Source: a virus
IMG/VR virus record: IMGVR_UViG_3300034073_005046
Location: 1-64,000 of that record
Length of the DNA stretch: 64,000 bases
Direction: 5' to 3' (one strand)
Position numbers and translations under genes: made by a program. Below, piece after piece: positions 21,658 to 31,657 of this stretch (within the stretch, counting starts at the first letter, position 1; each line of letters opens with the position of its first letter). The notes beneath the pieces are model-generated. The model did not search any database. It was not told the DNA's origin and worked only from the letters and a program-made list of their open reading frames with translations.

Positions 21658-23754
21658 CTAGTCAGTTTTCTCAAGATACCAACTACGGGCGAACGTATTC
21701 CCACTATAGTTTACGTCCTTCGAGCGGTTTACCGACCAGTTGCTGACGTATGTATTTTCCCACTCTTCACCGTAGGATCGGAACCAAACCCACACGGTCT
21801 TATCATCAACCCTAGATATCTTAGAGACTTGTATCTGAGTGGAGATTCCGGACGCAGTAAGATTTCGGTTAATCACAATATTGATGTTAGAAGCATCAGC
21901 GTTTACGATAGTCTCATCGAGAAACTCAATCTCGTAGTATTTCTTGCTTAGGTCGTCTAGTGTGCCTCCGCCAGGATCGGTTGGATTCTGAGGTGTAACA
22001 ATAATCTGAGGAGATGAGAGGTCGGAGAGCTCGGTGTTCGTTGTGTCCGCGGTGTCATCGAACACATGTAGTATATCGTCAGTAAACTGAATCTTGTCGA
22101 CGTGCGAGATATAGAACCAGACACCTACGGTATTTGTATTGATCTGAGTCTTCTTGAATACAGTGACAGGTGTGTTAATACCGTCCGCTGTAACGTCTTG
22201 GCCCACAAACACATTGATATTGCTGGCCCCTGGCTGTACGACCGTATTATCGGTAAACGTCACACTGTAGTATCTCCGGTCCGTAGTACCGAGATTGGCG
22301 TTGGTGGAAGGGTCAGCCTCGTTGTACGGACTTACATATGCATCAGAAAGGTTGTTGGCTGTGACAATAAGGTTGGTATCTGATACCAGAGAGACGTTCT
22401 GGTTGACATCGCTGTCAAAGATATGGAGAACCGAATACTTCGAACTCAATGATCCGAGTTCTTGATCTGGAGCCAAAGCTCCAGCGATGTTACGGAAATT
22501 CCCGTAGCAGATAGGATCGGGCAATGAAGTTTTTGACGATCTGAGTGAAGGTATGCGGAAGCGGATCTTCGCGCTGTGATCGCGATAGTCACCGACACAA
22601 TTACCCACCGCCCCTACTTGAGTAGAATCGGGAACCCAAACATTTGCTTTCAATGCGGAAGTACACACCGGACCCGTCGCACTAATCGCGTTGCGGACAC
22701 TTACTACCTCGACAGTCACGTACTGGTCATCGTAGTTGCCGCCGCCCCCATCCTCATACTGCCATTGGACCCGGTCACCACCATTCTTAGAGATAGCGAC
22801 ACCTGTGGGGCAGTATGGCCAGGGGCTAAAGTATTCGATGCCGGCTGGAACACAGAAGTAGGTGGTCGTACACTCGGATCCGTCTTCGTTGCAGGATCGG
22901 CTAGATTCGCGGTTAAAAAGCTGACGAGAGGGGGCTGGACCAGGCACCGAGCCGTGGTTAAACACATAGTCGTAGTCTCCACCATCGATATTGTAGACGT
23001 AGAAGGTACTTGTTCCAGAGATATTATCATTCGAGTAGCCTGACTTAGCATACGGAGTGCCGCCAGTGTTCGGGCTAATATCAGAACAATTCGGAATATT
23101 AAAGCTAAAAGACTGAGTCCAGGATGCGGAGGTCTGGTGTGTGATCTTGAGGGTGACCAGTTTATTGGCGTAGTTTCGGAGGTTCAGGGTGATTTGGTTT
23201 TGACCAGTCTTACTAATTTGTAACCCTCCGCTAGAGTTTATTCCGGTAGGAGGAACACCGCAAGAAGGGGGAACAGGCTCTGACCAGGGACCAGGAGGAC
23301 AAGTATCCGGTCCTTCTTCTCTTTCGGAGGTAATAGGACTCTGAACAAGTGGGAAATACTCTACCTCACTAAAAGTTAATGCTATATTAGCGTTCTTGTC
23401 TGTACCGTCTTCGTCGTAAAAATAAACTTCACTATCTCCCCTTTTGCCAGCAGGAGTTGTAGGCTCGTTATTCATGATAAATCCGCCTGGCCGTTTTTGA
23501 TACGATACAGACCAGATCTTATTACTGTCTGCAGTAGCAAAAAGAGTTACTGAGCGACTGGCTGACCCCGTATCATTCTCTATGCTCCTACTCCAGTTAA
23601 ACTCCTTACCCTCTTGATCCAAAGATGCAGATACCAGGGCAAGGCCATCGGCCAGATTCTGGTCATTCCAGCGGATATTTAGAGTAACCTTTACCTTCTT
23701 TATTCCTTTGGCTACTACGATGTCGCCATTACCCTTAAAATAAGCGGCTGTCAT
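21658..23754 (-). CDS. Large beta-rich structural (fibre-type) protein with tandem repeat
   Basis: A 698-residue beta-rich protein, not recognised as a named family. The C-terminal third contains two tandem copies of a roughly 105-residue unit: each has L-H-(I/V)-F-D, then Y-Y-x-(V/I)-x-F-x-D-x-T-(V/I)-V, then A-S-N-I-N-(V/I) and T-A-x-G-I-x-T (about 440-560 and 555-665). The N-terminal part includes several Cys-containing loops. It begins 3 nt after the S74 fibre gene and is likely co-transcribed with it from the late-type motif at 28753-28771. A fibre or fibre-associated adhesin is likely. Confidence 0.65.
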   Translation of the reverse strand: MTAAYFKGNGDIVVAKGIKKVKVTLNIRWNDQNLADGLALVSASLDQEGKEFNWSRSIENDTGSASRSVTLFATADSNKIWSVSYQKRPGGFIMNNEPTTPAGKRGDSEVYFYDEDGTDKNANIALTFSEVEYFPLVQSPITSEREEGPDTCPPGPWSEPVPPSCGVPPTGINSSGGLQISKTGQNQITLNLRNYANKLVTLKITHQTSASWTQSFSFNIPNCSDISPNTGGTPYAKSGYSNDNISGTSTFYVYNIDGGDYDYVFNHGSVPGPAPSRQLFNRESSRSCNEDGSECTTTYFCVPAGIEYFSPWPYCPTGVAISKNGGDRVQWQYEDGGGGNYDDQYVTVEVVSVRNAISATGPVCTSALKANVWVPDSTQVGAVGNCVGDYRDHSAKIRFRIPSLRSSKTSLPDPICYGNFRNIAGALAPDQELGSLSSKYSVLHIFDSDVNQNVSLVSDTNLIVTANNLSDAYVSPYNEADPSTNANLGTTDRRYYSVTFTDNTVVQPGASNINVFVGQDVTADGINTPVTVFKKTQINTNTVGVWFYISHVDKIQFTDDILHVFDDTADTTNTELSDLSSPQIIVTPQNPTDPGGGTLDDLSKKYYEIEFLDETIVNADASNINIVINRNLTASGISTQIQVSKISRVDDKTVWVWFRSYGEEWENTYVSNWSVNRSKDVNYSGNTFARSWYLEKTD

Positions 23755-23757
23755 GAA

Positions 23758-26700
23758 TTAGTTATCCTCTAGCTTCTTAATTCTAGCAGACAACTCCTTG
23801 ACCGCTTCGATGAGCAGGGGAACAAGGGACTGATAGGACACTTTATACATGTCGGAGGCCGAATCGTGTAGGACGACTTCGGGCACGATGTCCTTTACTT
23901 CCTGGGCGATCAGGCCGAGGTGATCGGTGCCGGGGTCGGCTTTCAACTCATACGACACACCACGCAGCTTTTCGACTTTTTCTAGCGATTCGGTCAGCGA
24001 AGTCACATTCTGCTTCAACCTAAAATCTGAGAACGCACAGATGTCGGAGGTGGCGGTGACTGTGTTGAATGTTACATTGGCGTTGGTAGCCACATTTTGG
24101 CCAATCGAGACTTCGTAGGTATTGAAGTCGTCGTCGGGGCTATCAGTACCAGCGTTGTTTGGGGTCACCTGTACACTGACGCCTTCACCCGCTGTAATGA
24201 AGCCGGAGAGGCGGGTATCCAGCTCCTGGGCTAGCTGTAGAGCAGATACGACCACCTTATCCGATACGCCTTTCAGACCAATGAGGTTCCGTGCACCTTC
24301 GATATCTTGGCGCTTGGCCAACTGAACGAAGCCGGCATATTCCTCTGTGGCATACGACTTCGCCTTAGTATCCGGCGTAATCGGCCCCGTATTGGATACG
24401 ATTTCAGTATTTTTGTTTAAGATGATCTGCGTGCCATCGTTCAAGATGATCTTGCTGTCATCATTCATCAAGAGAGTGTTCTTGATGATCACATTGTTTA
24501 GGACTTGGTTGGTGACGTTACCGGGCTCGGTGTCCGCTTTGAGGGGGATGGAGAACTGTTCGCCAGAGCGCAAATCGAAGACCGTCGTACCAATATAGTA
24601 GCTGCCTTCCTCGTTCATGCCGGTAGCATAGACACGGCCACCATTCTCCTCGACGATAATCTTACCGAGAGCGTATTCTGCCTCTAGGGGGTCGCCCTGG
24701 AAAGTCGGGAATGCTGTATCGTAGTTTAGATAGCCTGTCCATTCCCAGGTGTGGCCGGATGCGCGGATGACGCTGGGTCGGCGCAGGTTGATGAGGATGC
24801 CGGGCGTTGTGCTGTTCGACCTAGCCTTAATCACAAAGCGCTCAGTGCCCGGGGCAATCTCGCCATCGAAATAGATGCCAGGCCGCTCTTTGAGGAGTTC
24901 GAGAGCGATTTTGGTGATAGAATCGGCTGGGTCTTCGGTTAGTTCGGGTTCGTCTAGGTTGATGGAGGGGAATACGTCGGCGGTGAAGACCTGGCGAGCG
25001 GTGGACCCATTGGTAAGATAGGTGACAAACTTATCTAGGTCGAGGGGGCTTTGGACACCAGGCCTGAAGATATCGTTGTACGGGGTGATTTGTGTGATGG
25101 TCAGGGGGTCGGATGCCAACGCTGCCGAACCGTTCAACGCCTCACTGGATGCGGCCTCTTGGCGCTCGAGAACATAGTAAGGCTGAGGCCGACGGACACC
25201 GGCGAGAAGCTTATCGAAACCGCTAAGAATTACCCGATACACTCTCTCATCGTTCTTACGGGCATCGACGGCGCGGATAATCTTGATCGACGACCGGTCG
25301 AAGATGAAGTCGATGTCGGAGATGGCGGTGTTGGGAGCGGTACCGGGGGCGAGCTTAAACCTGAAGGCGTAGTCTAGACGCTTGAGTAAATAGCCGTCAC
25401 CATCGTCATCAGTGGTTTCCTCGACCACATCGCCAGTCCGAACCTTAACGTACCAAGCCGACTCATTGGTATCCCATTCAAATACTTTAGACCGATCGTC
25501 TAGGCTGCTGAAGCCGAGGTTTTGGTTACTCGCCAACTGGATTTCTCCAGTGTATAGGATAGAGTTACCGCCCTCATCGAAACCGTTGATATAAATACGG
25601 CGGCGGTTCACATAAGTGCTGCCACTAGCGTGGTCATAGGAACCATCAGTCAGTTTTTTGGTATAGCTGAACTGGCCGAAGGCGGCATTGCTGTAGCTGG
25701 GCGGATTATTAAGTGAGAACGGATTCGCCCCATCGGAGTTTTCGAAGTACACCCGAATCTCAGCAGGTGCAGAGAAGCCGACCGCGTTGGCCAAGACATA
25801 CGCCTCGGTCTTCTCGTAGTCAATTACCAAGCCCGTATTGATTTCTGTGTCGACGAGGGTGGGACCCCTATCTTTAAAGCACTTACCATCGTCAATAATA
25901 TTGCCGAGATTGTCGATCTTACAAGCGTAGCGGAGCGGCAGAGGTGGTATCACCTCACTCAGCCTCGTTCCACTGTATCCTGGTGCTGTGATACCTTCAT
26001 CCTGACTAAACGGTTTCTGCTTGTAGCCAATCGACCGCAGAGAAATATCACCGAAGTCGCTACAGGAGTTGGTGATGGACAGATCGGCACCGGATTCCGA
26101 TACGAAGTGGTCGCTGTTGCCAATGACAAACACAGATACGATCTGGATCGTCGCATCATTGCTGCCTCGCATACCGAAGTGACGGTACTTGAAGGGATCG
26201 GGGGTGGAGGTTTTATATTGTTTACCTGACCCCGTCTCTTTGTTGGTGGGAGGATCTTGGAAATAGGTGGTAGGCAAGTAGCAGTTAGGGTCGGTCTGCA
26301 GGCTGACTTGGGTGAAGTTAGCCGTAACCATTGACTTGAAGCCGCCTACGCGACCACCGTCAGCCCAGAGGCCATTGAGGCCGAAGATAGAGCGGACGGA
26401 ACAATTGAAGACGTAGGGCGAACTCGACCGGGTCGAGTTGATGTCGGGGAGGGGGAGAATCGACCCATCCGTATCGCGGATTCGGGTCGCCCCCGGATAG
26501 GCTACCGGTGCGCCGGCGCGGCTGTCACCACCATCAACGAGTAGGCCGGTCTGATTCTCCTCGATGTCCTGAGAACGATTGGTCTTACTCCCCGCAATAG
26601 GCGCTACAATAGTGGTTTCGGCCGGAATCGCTTCGAGACCCTCAGAACCCCATCCATCAATGTCTTTGAAAAGGTTATTGAGTCGACTGTAATATGGAGA

Positions 26701-28740
26701 TTCGCTTCCACTACCATTAATCTCAGCCTGAGATGCGAAAGCGACGGAGGTTACGGTGTTGTGGCTGCGGGAGTATTGCGGGTTATCGGTGAAAGTGAGG
26801 AGGGAGATGTAGGTACCACCAGTAACCTTGAGAATCGCCGTTCTCTCGGTTTGCGGATCGTTCTGTATCGGAGTTAGCTCGGGCACATACATCGGACGGA
26901 GCCGGACCTTACGGAGGTCAGTGCCGTCGATAGAAATACCTCGGGGGACAATTAGTCCCCCGGTCTGCGGATTCACTGCAGCGAGATTGTCGTAGAACAA
27001 TTCATCGTTGATTCCGAAGGTCCCCTGGACATATTCGAGCGTGACTACCCAATTTGAATTAGAGGCAGATAGCTTTTCGATACGGGCAATGTTGCCTACG
27101 CCGCCAGATTGGCTGTAGAGTACGCGGCCGAGGTTTAGGGACCGGGGGGGCTGATTAGAAACCGGATCGTTAACGTCGATGGTCAAGTGGACTACACGGT
27201 CGCCCTGGGCTACACTGCCAACGCTATATCCTGTACTGGTGCGTTGCACGAGACCGGTGTCTTCGGTCAGGGTGAGGGGAGCAAGGGAGCCGGGGCTATT
27301 ATCTACATAGTAATCTCCGGGGGCTAGCTCAATCAAGACGCGGTCGTAACGGTCATTGGCTTGTCCACTCCGCCTCGATTCTCTTACCGCCTCTATCAAC
27401 GCGCGTTCGAGGGTACGGAAGGGTCGGTTTGCCTCGATGCCAGCGTTACCAACCGAATCATCACCAATGGTGGGGTCGACGTAGATGGTGTTACGGGTTA
27501 CCGAGGCGACGGAAGAAGACCCTTCTCTCGCGCAGCGAGGGGCGTCACCTACACTAATCAGGCCGCCGGTTCCATTCGCATACAACGCGACGGTGGTGTC
27601 GTAGACCCTGTAGCATTTACCTAGCGTCGGGTCGGACTGTGACGGTTCGAAGCTGTATACGCCTGCGCTGGGCTCGGGATACCGGGCCGGCAACGCCGCA
27701 CCGTCAGGACATTCAGTGGCTGTACGGTCACCGATGTACTCGCGTCCGCCACAAGATAGAAATGTACCTAGGACCGGGTTACACTCAGATCCAGGTGCCT
27801 CTTCGAATTTCCATTGGCCGGTAGCCGAGTGATAGAACAGCTCGAGGTGGGCGTCGCGGATGTTGACAATCCAGTCATCGGATGAATTGTTTAACAGCTC
27901 TGTGCTAATGGAATTGGTACGGAGGATTAGTGGGAACCGATCAAACGTGCCAGAGATATCCACAACCGCGAAGCGATCGGAGTCACTAGGAGATTCGGGT
28001 AAAGTTACAATAATGCTGCCATTACTGGTGTCCGCAATGACGCGGTCCCAAGCCTTTGCGGTGTAATCAGCAGATTTGATCGGTGTATTGGCGAGATTCT
28101 GAGGGTAGGAGTTAAGATTACCAACAAACGTGTTCGGACGCAAATCGATGTAACCCGTACCGACTACTTCATTGGTTAAGGGGTCGGTGGCTAGGCCGTC
28201 TCCTGTGGAGTTGAGGGTGATTTTAGCGAGGGGGATATGAGCTTCGGTTACACTCGGCAATGAATTGCCGATCGAGACGGTCAGTGGATTGGAGCCGTCA
28301 TCGAGGACGTAGAGGTAGGAGACGCTGTCCGCTCCGCCGAGGATCTGCACGGTCTGACGAGCCCAGGAGACAGGATTTCCAGTACGGCTGACAAAACTAC
28401 CCGCCTCGACTGTTACGCCGATGCTACCGGCCCCAGCAGGACGGGTTGCAGGTACGCCAGGCACAACCACTGACGCAGTCGTTGCGTCCCAGCCGAGGAC
28501 AATACCATCATGAGCTGTACGCCCTAACGCGGATTCCTGATCGATGCGGGGATCGGCTATCTCCCAATCCTTGATTCGGTCGCGTTGTCCGATTTCCCAG
28601 CCCGCCTCATCAGAAGTAGTAGGTTGACCGTAGTAATCGGTACGGATATCACCAGTAAACTTCGAAGCTTTCTGGATTTCATTCAGATAAGCACTGGATA
28701 CGGTCTTGCCGTTGCTAAATACGATCTTGTCCACAGACAA
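23758..28740 (-). CDS. Giant tail fibre with beta-helix segment and C-terminal S74 chaperone
   Basis: A 1,660-residue fibre. About residues 415-500 carry the G-D-D ... N-R-P-F-R-T-L-E-R-A-L-I-E pattern followed by L-A-P-G-D-Y-Y-V-D-N, as in the large fibre proteins of marine cyanophages and other pectate-lyase-like beta-helices. The last 90 residues are a peptidase S74 (intramolecular chaperone) domain: S1571-D-F-R-L-K starts it, with the G-L-I-A-Q-E-V and Y-x-x-L-V-P-L-L motifs; the domain helps trimerisation and cleaves itself off at the Ser. The start is TTG 28740 (or GTG 28734); no ATG is near. A late-type motif is 12 nt upstream. Confidence 0.85.
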   Translation of the reverse strand: MSVDKIVFSNGKTVSSAYLNEIQKASKFTGDIRTDYYGQPTTSDEAGWEIGQRDRIKDWEIADPRIDQESALGRTAHDGIVLGWDATTASVVVPGVPATRPAGAGSIGVTVEAGSFVSRTGNPVSWARQTVQILGGADSVSYLYVLDDGSNPLTVSIGNSLPSVTEAHIPLAKITLNSTGDGLATDPLTNEVVGTGYIDLRPNTFVGNLNSYPQNLANTPIKSADYTAKAWDRVIADTSNGSIIVTLPESPSDSDRFAVVDISGTFDRFPLILRTNSISTELLNNSSDDWIVNIRDAHLELFYHSATGQWKFEEAPGSECNPVLGTFLSCGGREYIGDRTATECPDGAALPARYPEPSAGVYSFEPSQSDPTLGKCYRVYDTTVALYANGTGGLISVGDAPRCAREGSSSVASVTRNTIYVDPTIGDDSVGNAGIEANRPFRTLERALIEAVRESRRSGQANDRYDRVLIELAPGDYYVDNSPGSLAPLTLTEDTGLVQRTSTGYSVGSVAQGDRVVHLTIDVNDPVSNQPPRSLNLGRVLYSQSGGVGNIARIEKLSASNSNWVVTLEYVQGTFGINDELFYDNLAAVNPQTGGLIVPRGISIDGTDLRKVRLRPMYVPELTPIQNDPQTERTAILKVTGGTYISLLTFTDNPQYSRSHNTVTSVAFASQAEINGSGSESPYYSRLNNLFKDIDGWGSEGLEAIPAETTIVAPIAGSKTNRSQDIEENQTGLLVDGGDSRAGAPVAYPGATRIRDTDGSILPLPDINSTRSSSPYVFNCSVRSIFGLNGLWADGGRVGGFKSMVTANFTQVSLQTDPNCYLPTTYFQDPPTNKETGSGKQYKTSTPDPFKYRHFGMRGSNDATIQIVSVFVIGNSDHFVSESGADLSITNSCSDFGDISLRSIGYKQKPFSQDEGITAPGYSGTRLSEVIPPLPLRYACKIDNLGNIIDDGKCFKDRGPTLVDTEINTGLVIDYEKTEAYVLANAVGFSAPAEIRVYFENSDGANPFSLNNPPSYSNAAFGQFSYTKKLTDGSYDHASGSTYVNRRRIYINGFDEGGNSILYTGEIQLASNQNLGFSSLDDRSKVFEWDTNESAWYVKVRTGDVVEETTDDDGDGYLLKRLDYAFRFKLAPGTAPNTAISDIDFIFDRSSIKIIRAVDARKNDERVYRVILSGFDKLLAGVRRPQPYYVLERQEAASSEALNGSAALASDPLTITQITPYNDIFRPGVQSPLDLDKFVTYLTNGSTARQVFTADVFPSINLDEPELTEDPADSITKIALELLKERPGIYFDGEIAPGTERFVIKARSNSTTPGILINLRRPSVIRASGHTWEWTGYLNYDTAFPTFQGDPLEAEYALGKIIVEENGGRVYATGMNEEGSYYIGTTVFDLRSGEQFSIPLKADTEPGNVTNQVLNNVIIKNTLLMNDDSKIILNDGTQIILNKNTEIVSNTGPITPDTKAKSYATEEYAGFVQLAKRQDIEGARNLIGLKGVSDKVVVSALQLAQELDTRLSGFITAGEGVSVQVTPNNAGTDSPDDDFNTYEVSIGQNVATNANVTFNTVTATSDICAFSDFRLKQNVTSLTESLEKVEKLRGVSYELKADPGTDHLGLIAQEVKDIVPEVVLHDSASDMYKVSYQSLVPLLIEAVKELSARIKKLEDN

Positions 28741-28752
28741 ATAGGATATGTT

Positions 28753-28771
28753 CTTCTATTTGGCTTTCAAC
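28753..28771 (-). promoter_or_regulatory. Late-type motif before giant fibre gene
   Basis: GTTGAAAGC, 4-nt spacer, TAGAA; 12 nt before the TTG start at 28740. Confidence 0.7.
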
Positions 28772-28791
28772 GAGATTTAGAGATGTGTACG

Positions 28792-29271
28792 TTAACTTTC
28801 CTGCCTGTACCACAGGACTCGTCCGAGCCACTTCGGGCTAGGACCAAAGGCGCAAAGTTCTACCAATACTAATGCTCCGGTCTCCGCATACTCACTCGGA
28901 CTGACTCCCGCACCCCAATCAACATCGTAGTCGAAGTACGTGGTAAAAGATTGAAGAGGAGCGCCGACAAAACGCAATAGAATCCGAATCTCTCTGTAGA
29001 AGCCGGCTGGCACGTCGTTGGGATTTGGTACAGGTACGGGCAGATTGTCAGGGTTGGTGATATCTAGGTCGAGGTAGTTGCCGGCGAAGAGGTTGGCGTT
29101 TATGGGCTTGTTGACACAAGATCCGCCCAGCTCGATAGGGTTACCGGAAACATCGGCTACCCAGACTCTGCCATCAGCCGTATTGGTAATCAGCTCCCCT
29201 TCGACCCCATCACCAATGAACGGCTCTTCGCTTGGTAGCGATGTTGTCAGTGTCTGTACCGTAGCTTCCAC
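28792..29271 (-). CDS. Hypothetical structural protein, 159 aa
   Basis: Not recognised. I set the start at GTG 29271, with AGGAAAAA upstream, because the longer open frame (to 29370) would run through the divergent promoter palindrome at 29299-29316 and the start of the opposite gene. The product is beta-rich with a Pro/Asn loop (P-V-P-N-P-N-D-V-P) in the middle and aromatic-rich end. It sits immediately upstream of the giant fibre gene and ends 21 nt before that gene's own late-type motif, so it may be a fibre-attachment or collar protein; this is inference. Confidence 0.65.
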   Translation of the reverse strand: MEATVQTLTTSLPSEEPFIGDGVEGELITNTADGRVWVADVSGNPIELGGSCVNKPINANLFAGNYLDLDITNPDNLPVPVPNPNDVPAGFYREIRILLRFVGAPLQSFTTYFDYDVDWGAGVSPSEYAETGALVLVELCAFGPSPKWLGRVLWYRQES

Positions 29272-29289
29272 GATGTGAAATTTTTTCCT

Positions 29290-29307
29290 GTCTACTGGGC
29301 TTTCAAC
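29290..29307 (-). promoter_or_regulatory. Late-type motif, leftward half of divergent palindrome
   Basis: GTTGAAAGC, 4-nt spacer, TAGAC reading left; 18 nt before GTG 29271. Its first box is fused back to back with the rightward element. Confidence 0.75.
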
Positions 29308-29316
29308 GTTGAAAGC
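29299..29316. repeat. 18-bp perfect palindrome at divergent late promoters
   Basis: GCTTTCAACGTTGAAAGC: two late boxes joined head to head, serving the 159-residue gene (left) and the baseplate operon (right). Confidence 0.9.
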
Positions 29317-29325
29317 AGGGTAGAG
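29308..29325 (+). promoter_or_regulatory. Late-type motif, rightward half, opens the baseplate operon
   Basis: GTTGAAAGC, 4-nt spacer, TAGAG; 13 nt before the TTG start at 29339. Forms the 18-bp palindrome GCTTTCAACGTTGAAAGC (29299-29316) with the leftward element. Confidence 0.75.
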
Positions 29326-29338
29326 AACATCATTTAAG

Positions 29339-30358
29339 TTGTCCACGTATCTCACTGACTCCTGGTCCACTGTTACCGGTCTTGCATCCGTCGCTTACGG
29401 TTCGCCTGACCGTTACACTGAGGTGGCTAACCAGGTTCGGGCGAAGTCGGTGATGTCGTTTCTGTCGCCCATCCTGCCCTCAGCGATCGTTGCGGATAAG
29501 CTTTCCGTTGACCATCTGACTTCAGCGCTGCAGGCCGAATACGAGGAGGGAGGGGGCTTTGCCCGGTACGTTGATTCGCAGGGATCGGATATCTCTACCA
29601 TCGCCACTGACCTCTACGACAAAGTGCTCTCAGCGTACAACGAAATCTCGTCGTACGAAACATCTCTCATCGATGCGGTGGAATATGCGGCAGGTGAAAT
29701 GAACATCGATGCGAGGAGACTGGTCGACACCTTGATTAACTCCACATCCGACCTCGAATTGTCCAGCAGAATGGCCGCGAGTGTTCCGTTGGCTAAGCTA
29801 GACAAATTGCCTGCTGGTACCCGTATCGAGTTAGACGACAACACTCCGTTGGATAGAGATGAGAGGGGTGTGTCGGTCTCCACAGGTTACCTCACTCCCA
29901 ACCAGTACTTCAGCGATATTGCGTATCCGGGCGCTGGCAGCACCGCAGACGATCTGCCTAGTTCGATTGTGAGGTCGGTGAGTGAGGGATACAACGGTTA
30001 TGCAACCCTCCAGCCTCTCGACGACCTGTTGCGGCCTGGTTTAGCAACCCTCCTATCTCTCGCCGACATCCGAGATGTGAACAATGTCTCCAGGGCCGTG
30101 GCTGGCCTGGGCACCCTTGACACACTACGCGATCTCACCGGACTCGGGTCAATGGATCCGGCCGACCGCGCTATGTACGGTGTTGATGATTTAGCGAGTT
30201 TGGTTGTCGAGATGAATGGATATACGGTCTACGATCCTCTTACCGACTCCAGTGGCGACTTCATCAACCCCGCTTTGATTCCTGATTACAGCGGTGAGAA
30301 TGCCGACCCGGGTGGTGGCCTCACACCCTCAACTCGCCCTCGCACCACCCCCTTCTAA
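29339..30358 (+). CDS. Baseplate-operon first protein, function unassigned
   Basis: A 339-residue protein opening the plus-strand baseplate operon. The start is TTG 29339, 14 nt after a late-type motif; TTG also starts the giant fibre gene. The N-terminal segment (W-S-T-V-T-G-L-A x5 S-P-D-R-Y-T-E-V-A-N-Q) loosely resembles a LysM-type domain, common in tail proteins that thread onto the tube, but I cannot confirm it. The middle contains L-P-A-G-T-R-I-E-L followed by charged turns; the end is Gly/Pro/Thr rich. The gpJ-like gene follows 6 nt downstream. Confidence 0.6.
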   Translation: MSTYLTDSWSTVTGLASVAYGSPDRYTEVANQVRAKSVMSFLSPILPSAIVADKLSVDHLTSALQAEYEEGGGFARYVDSQGSDISTIATDLYDKVLSAYNEISSYETSLIDAVEYAAGEMNIDARRLVDTLINSTSDLELSSRMAASVPLAKLDKLPAGTRIELDDNTPLDRDERGVSVSTGYLTPNQYFSDIAYPGAGSTADDLPSSIVRSVSEGYNGYATLQPLDDLLRPGLATLLSLADIRDVNNVSRAVAGLGTLDTLRDLTGLGSMDPADRAMYGVDDLASLVVEMNGYTVYDPLTDSSGDFINPALIPDYSGENADPGGGLTPSTRPRTTPF

Positions 30359-30364
30359 CTAATC

Positions 30365-31657
30365 ATGGCAACAGAGATATTTGGACCACTACTGCCGCTT
30401 CAGCTTGATAGCCGAAATGTCAACGACATCGTTCGGGCGATTCAGTCGAGGATTCATATTGAATCAGGAGGTCAACTCACTGACTTCACGCCGGCTTCGC
30501 CTTTGGCGGCTATTAGCGAGGGACAGGGATTCGCTCAAGCGGAGTTACTCTACTACCTCAACTCGTTACCCGAAGCCGTGACCGTGCAGTGGCTGAGGAG
30601 TTTAGGTATACAAAGGCGGATAGGCTCCAGAGCGTTGGTCGAGGTGACCTTTTATCGGGTTCCAGGGTATACCAGGCCCGTAACAATTCCGTCAGGGACG
30701 AAAGTCTATGCGACTGGCGGCCAGGTCTACATCACTCTTGATCAGGTTCGGATGACCGAGGCCAGCGCGACGGTTACTGCTCAATCGGAGAGGTGGGGAA
30801 GCGTATACAACATCCCAGCAGGATCGATAGGAGCAGTGGAGAGGAATTTCCTCGGCCTGGATTCGGTTACTAACAACTCTGCCGCCGAAGGCGGCACGGA
30901 TCTCGAGACGGTCGAAGAGATGAAGATCAGGGCGTTTGAGCTATTCGGACGCAGAAACCTTACCTCGAAGGCGGATTTCGAAGCCGAAGTGTCGGCCATC
31001 GCTCCGGAAGCCAGCCTCGTACGAGTTCTTTCGTACGAGGAGAGGTTTGGCGAGAATTCTCGCGGGGTGTTTATCGTGGCCGGAGGCGACAATGGTAGCC
31101 CGTTGTCTGTGCCGACGCAACAACAACTCCTGACGTCGTTACGGGACCGGGTACCCCTCGATGTAAAAGTCTACCTCGCTGAGCCGACAATCATTCCGGT
31201 AGAAGTTGTGGTCAATGTGCTTTGGGACCCCAGGGTTACCACGACGTTCACTGATACGTTGGCGGAGGGACTGAAAACTATCCTCGAGGATATCGTATAC
31301 CCCTCGGCCATTGGCCTCGGTGGAGAGCTAAGCGGGTCTACGGTGCTTCGGGAAATCCTGTCCCAGGACTTCGTCGTTGACGTGCCGGTCCTAGATATTA
31401 AACAAATGGTGCTGGATCCCGAGGTTACCGGGGCGACGGATGGGATTTGTGGGAGGTTTGTAGGAATCGAAAATACCGAGACGAACACCTGCGATTATGA
31501 GTATAGCCAAATCGTTGCTAGGTCGTCCACCGAGCCACTCCGGGCACCGGATTTGACGACGGGATTTAGACTCTACCGCTGTATTGTGTCTCTAACGTCG
31601 GTGGTAGATTACAGTACCCTGACCTACACCTACGAGGGGATATATGATCTCGTCTAA
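30365..31657 (+). CDS. Baseplate J/gp47-like protein
   Basis: A 430-residue protein with the architecture of gpJ/gp47-type (gp6-like) wedge proteins: helical N-terminal segment; beta domain with T-I-P-x-G-T-x-V (about 101-109) and I-P-A-G-x-I-G (about 148-154), then N-x-x-x-A-x-x-G-T-D-L-E-T-V-E-E-M-K-x-R-A (about 172-192), typical for this family; C-terminal domain with a V-x-x-L-I/L-P-V-E-V-V-V-N-V pattern. The protein forms the ring of wedges around the hub. Together with the gp25 protein it defines a simple P2/Mu-type baseplate core. It overlaps the next gene by 14 nt. Confidence 0.85.
   Translation: MATEIFGPLLPLQLDSRNVNDIVRAIQSRIHIESGGQLTDFTPASPLAAISEGQGFAQAELLYYLNSLPEAVTVQWLRSLGIQRRIGSRALVEVTFYRVPGYTRPVTIPSGTKVYATGGQVYITLDQVRMTEASATVTAQSERWGSVYNIPAGSIGAVERNFLGLDSVTNNSAAEGGTDLETVEEMKIRAFELFGRRNLTSKADFEAEVSAIAPEASLVRVLSYEERFGENSRGVFIVAGGDNGSPLSVPTQQQLLTSLRDRVPLDVKVYLAEPTIIPVEVVVNVLWDPRVTTTFTDTLAEGLKTILEDIVYPSAIGLGGELSGSTVLREILSQDFVVDVPVLDIKQMVLDPEVTGATDGICGRFVGIENTETNTCDYEYSQIVARSSTEPLRAPDLTTGFRLYRCIVSLTSVVDYSTLTYTYEGIYDLV
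31015..31040. repeat. 10-bp inverted repeat inside the gpJ-like gene
   Basis: CCTCGTACGA, 6-nt loop, TCGTACGAGG; a 12-bp palindrome CGAGAATTCTCG lies about 11 nt further on. Confidence 0.75.

Noticed and set aside
23939-23947. GTTGAAAGC inside the S74 domain coding sequence
   Set aside because: No second box at the 4-nt spacing and no gene start follows; chance occurrence.
29272-29370. Longer N-terminus for the 159-residue protein
   Set aside because: Would span the divergent promoter palindrome and the start of the opposite gene; GTG 29271 with AGGAAAAA is better.
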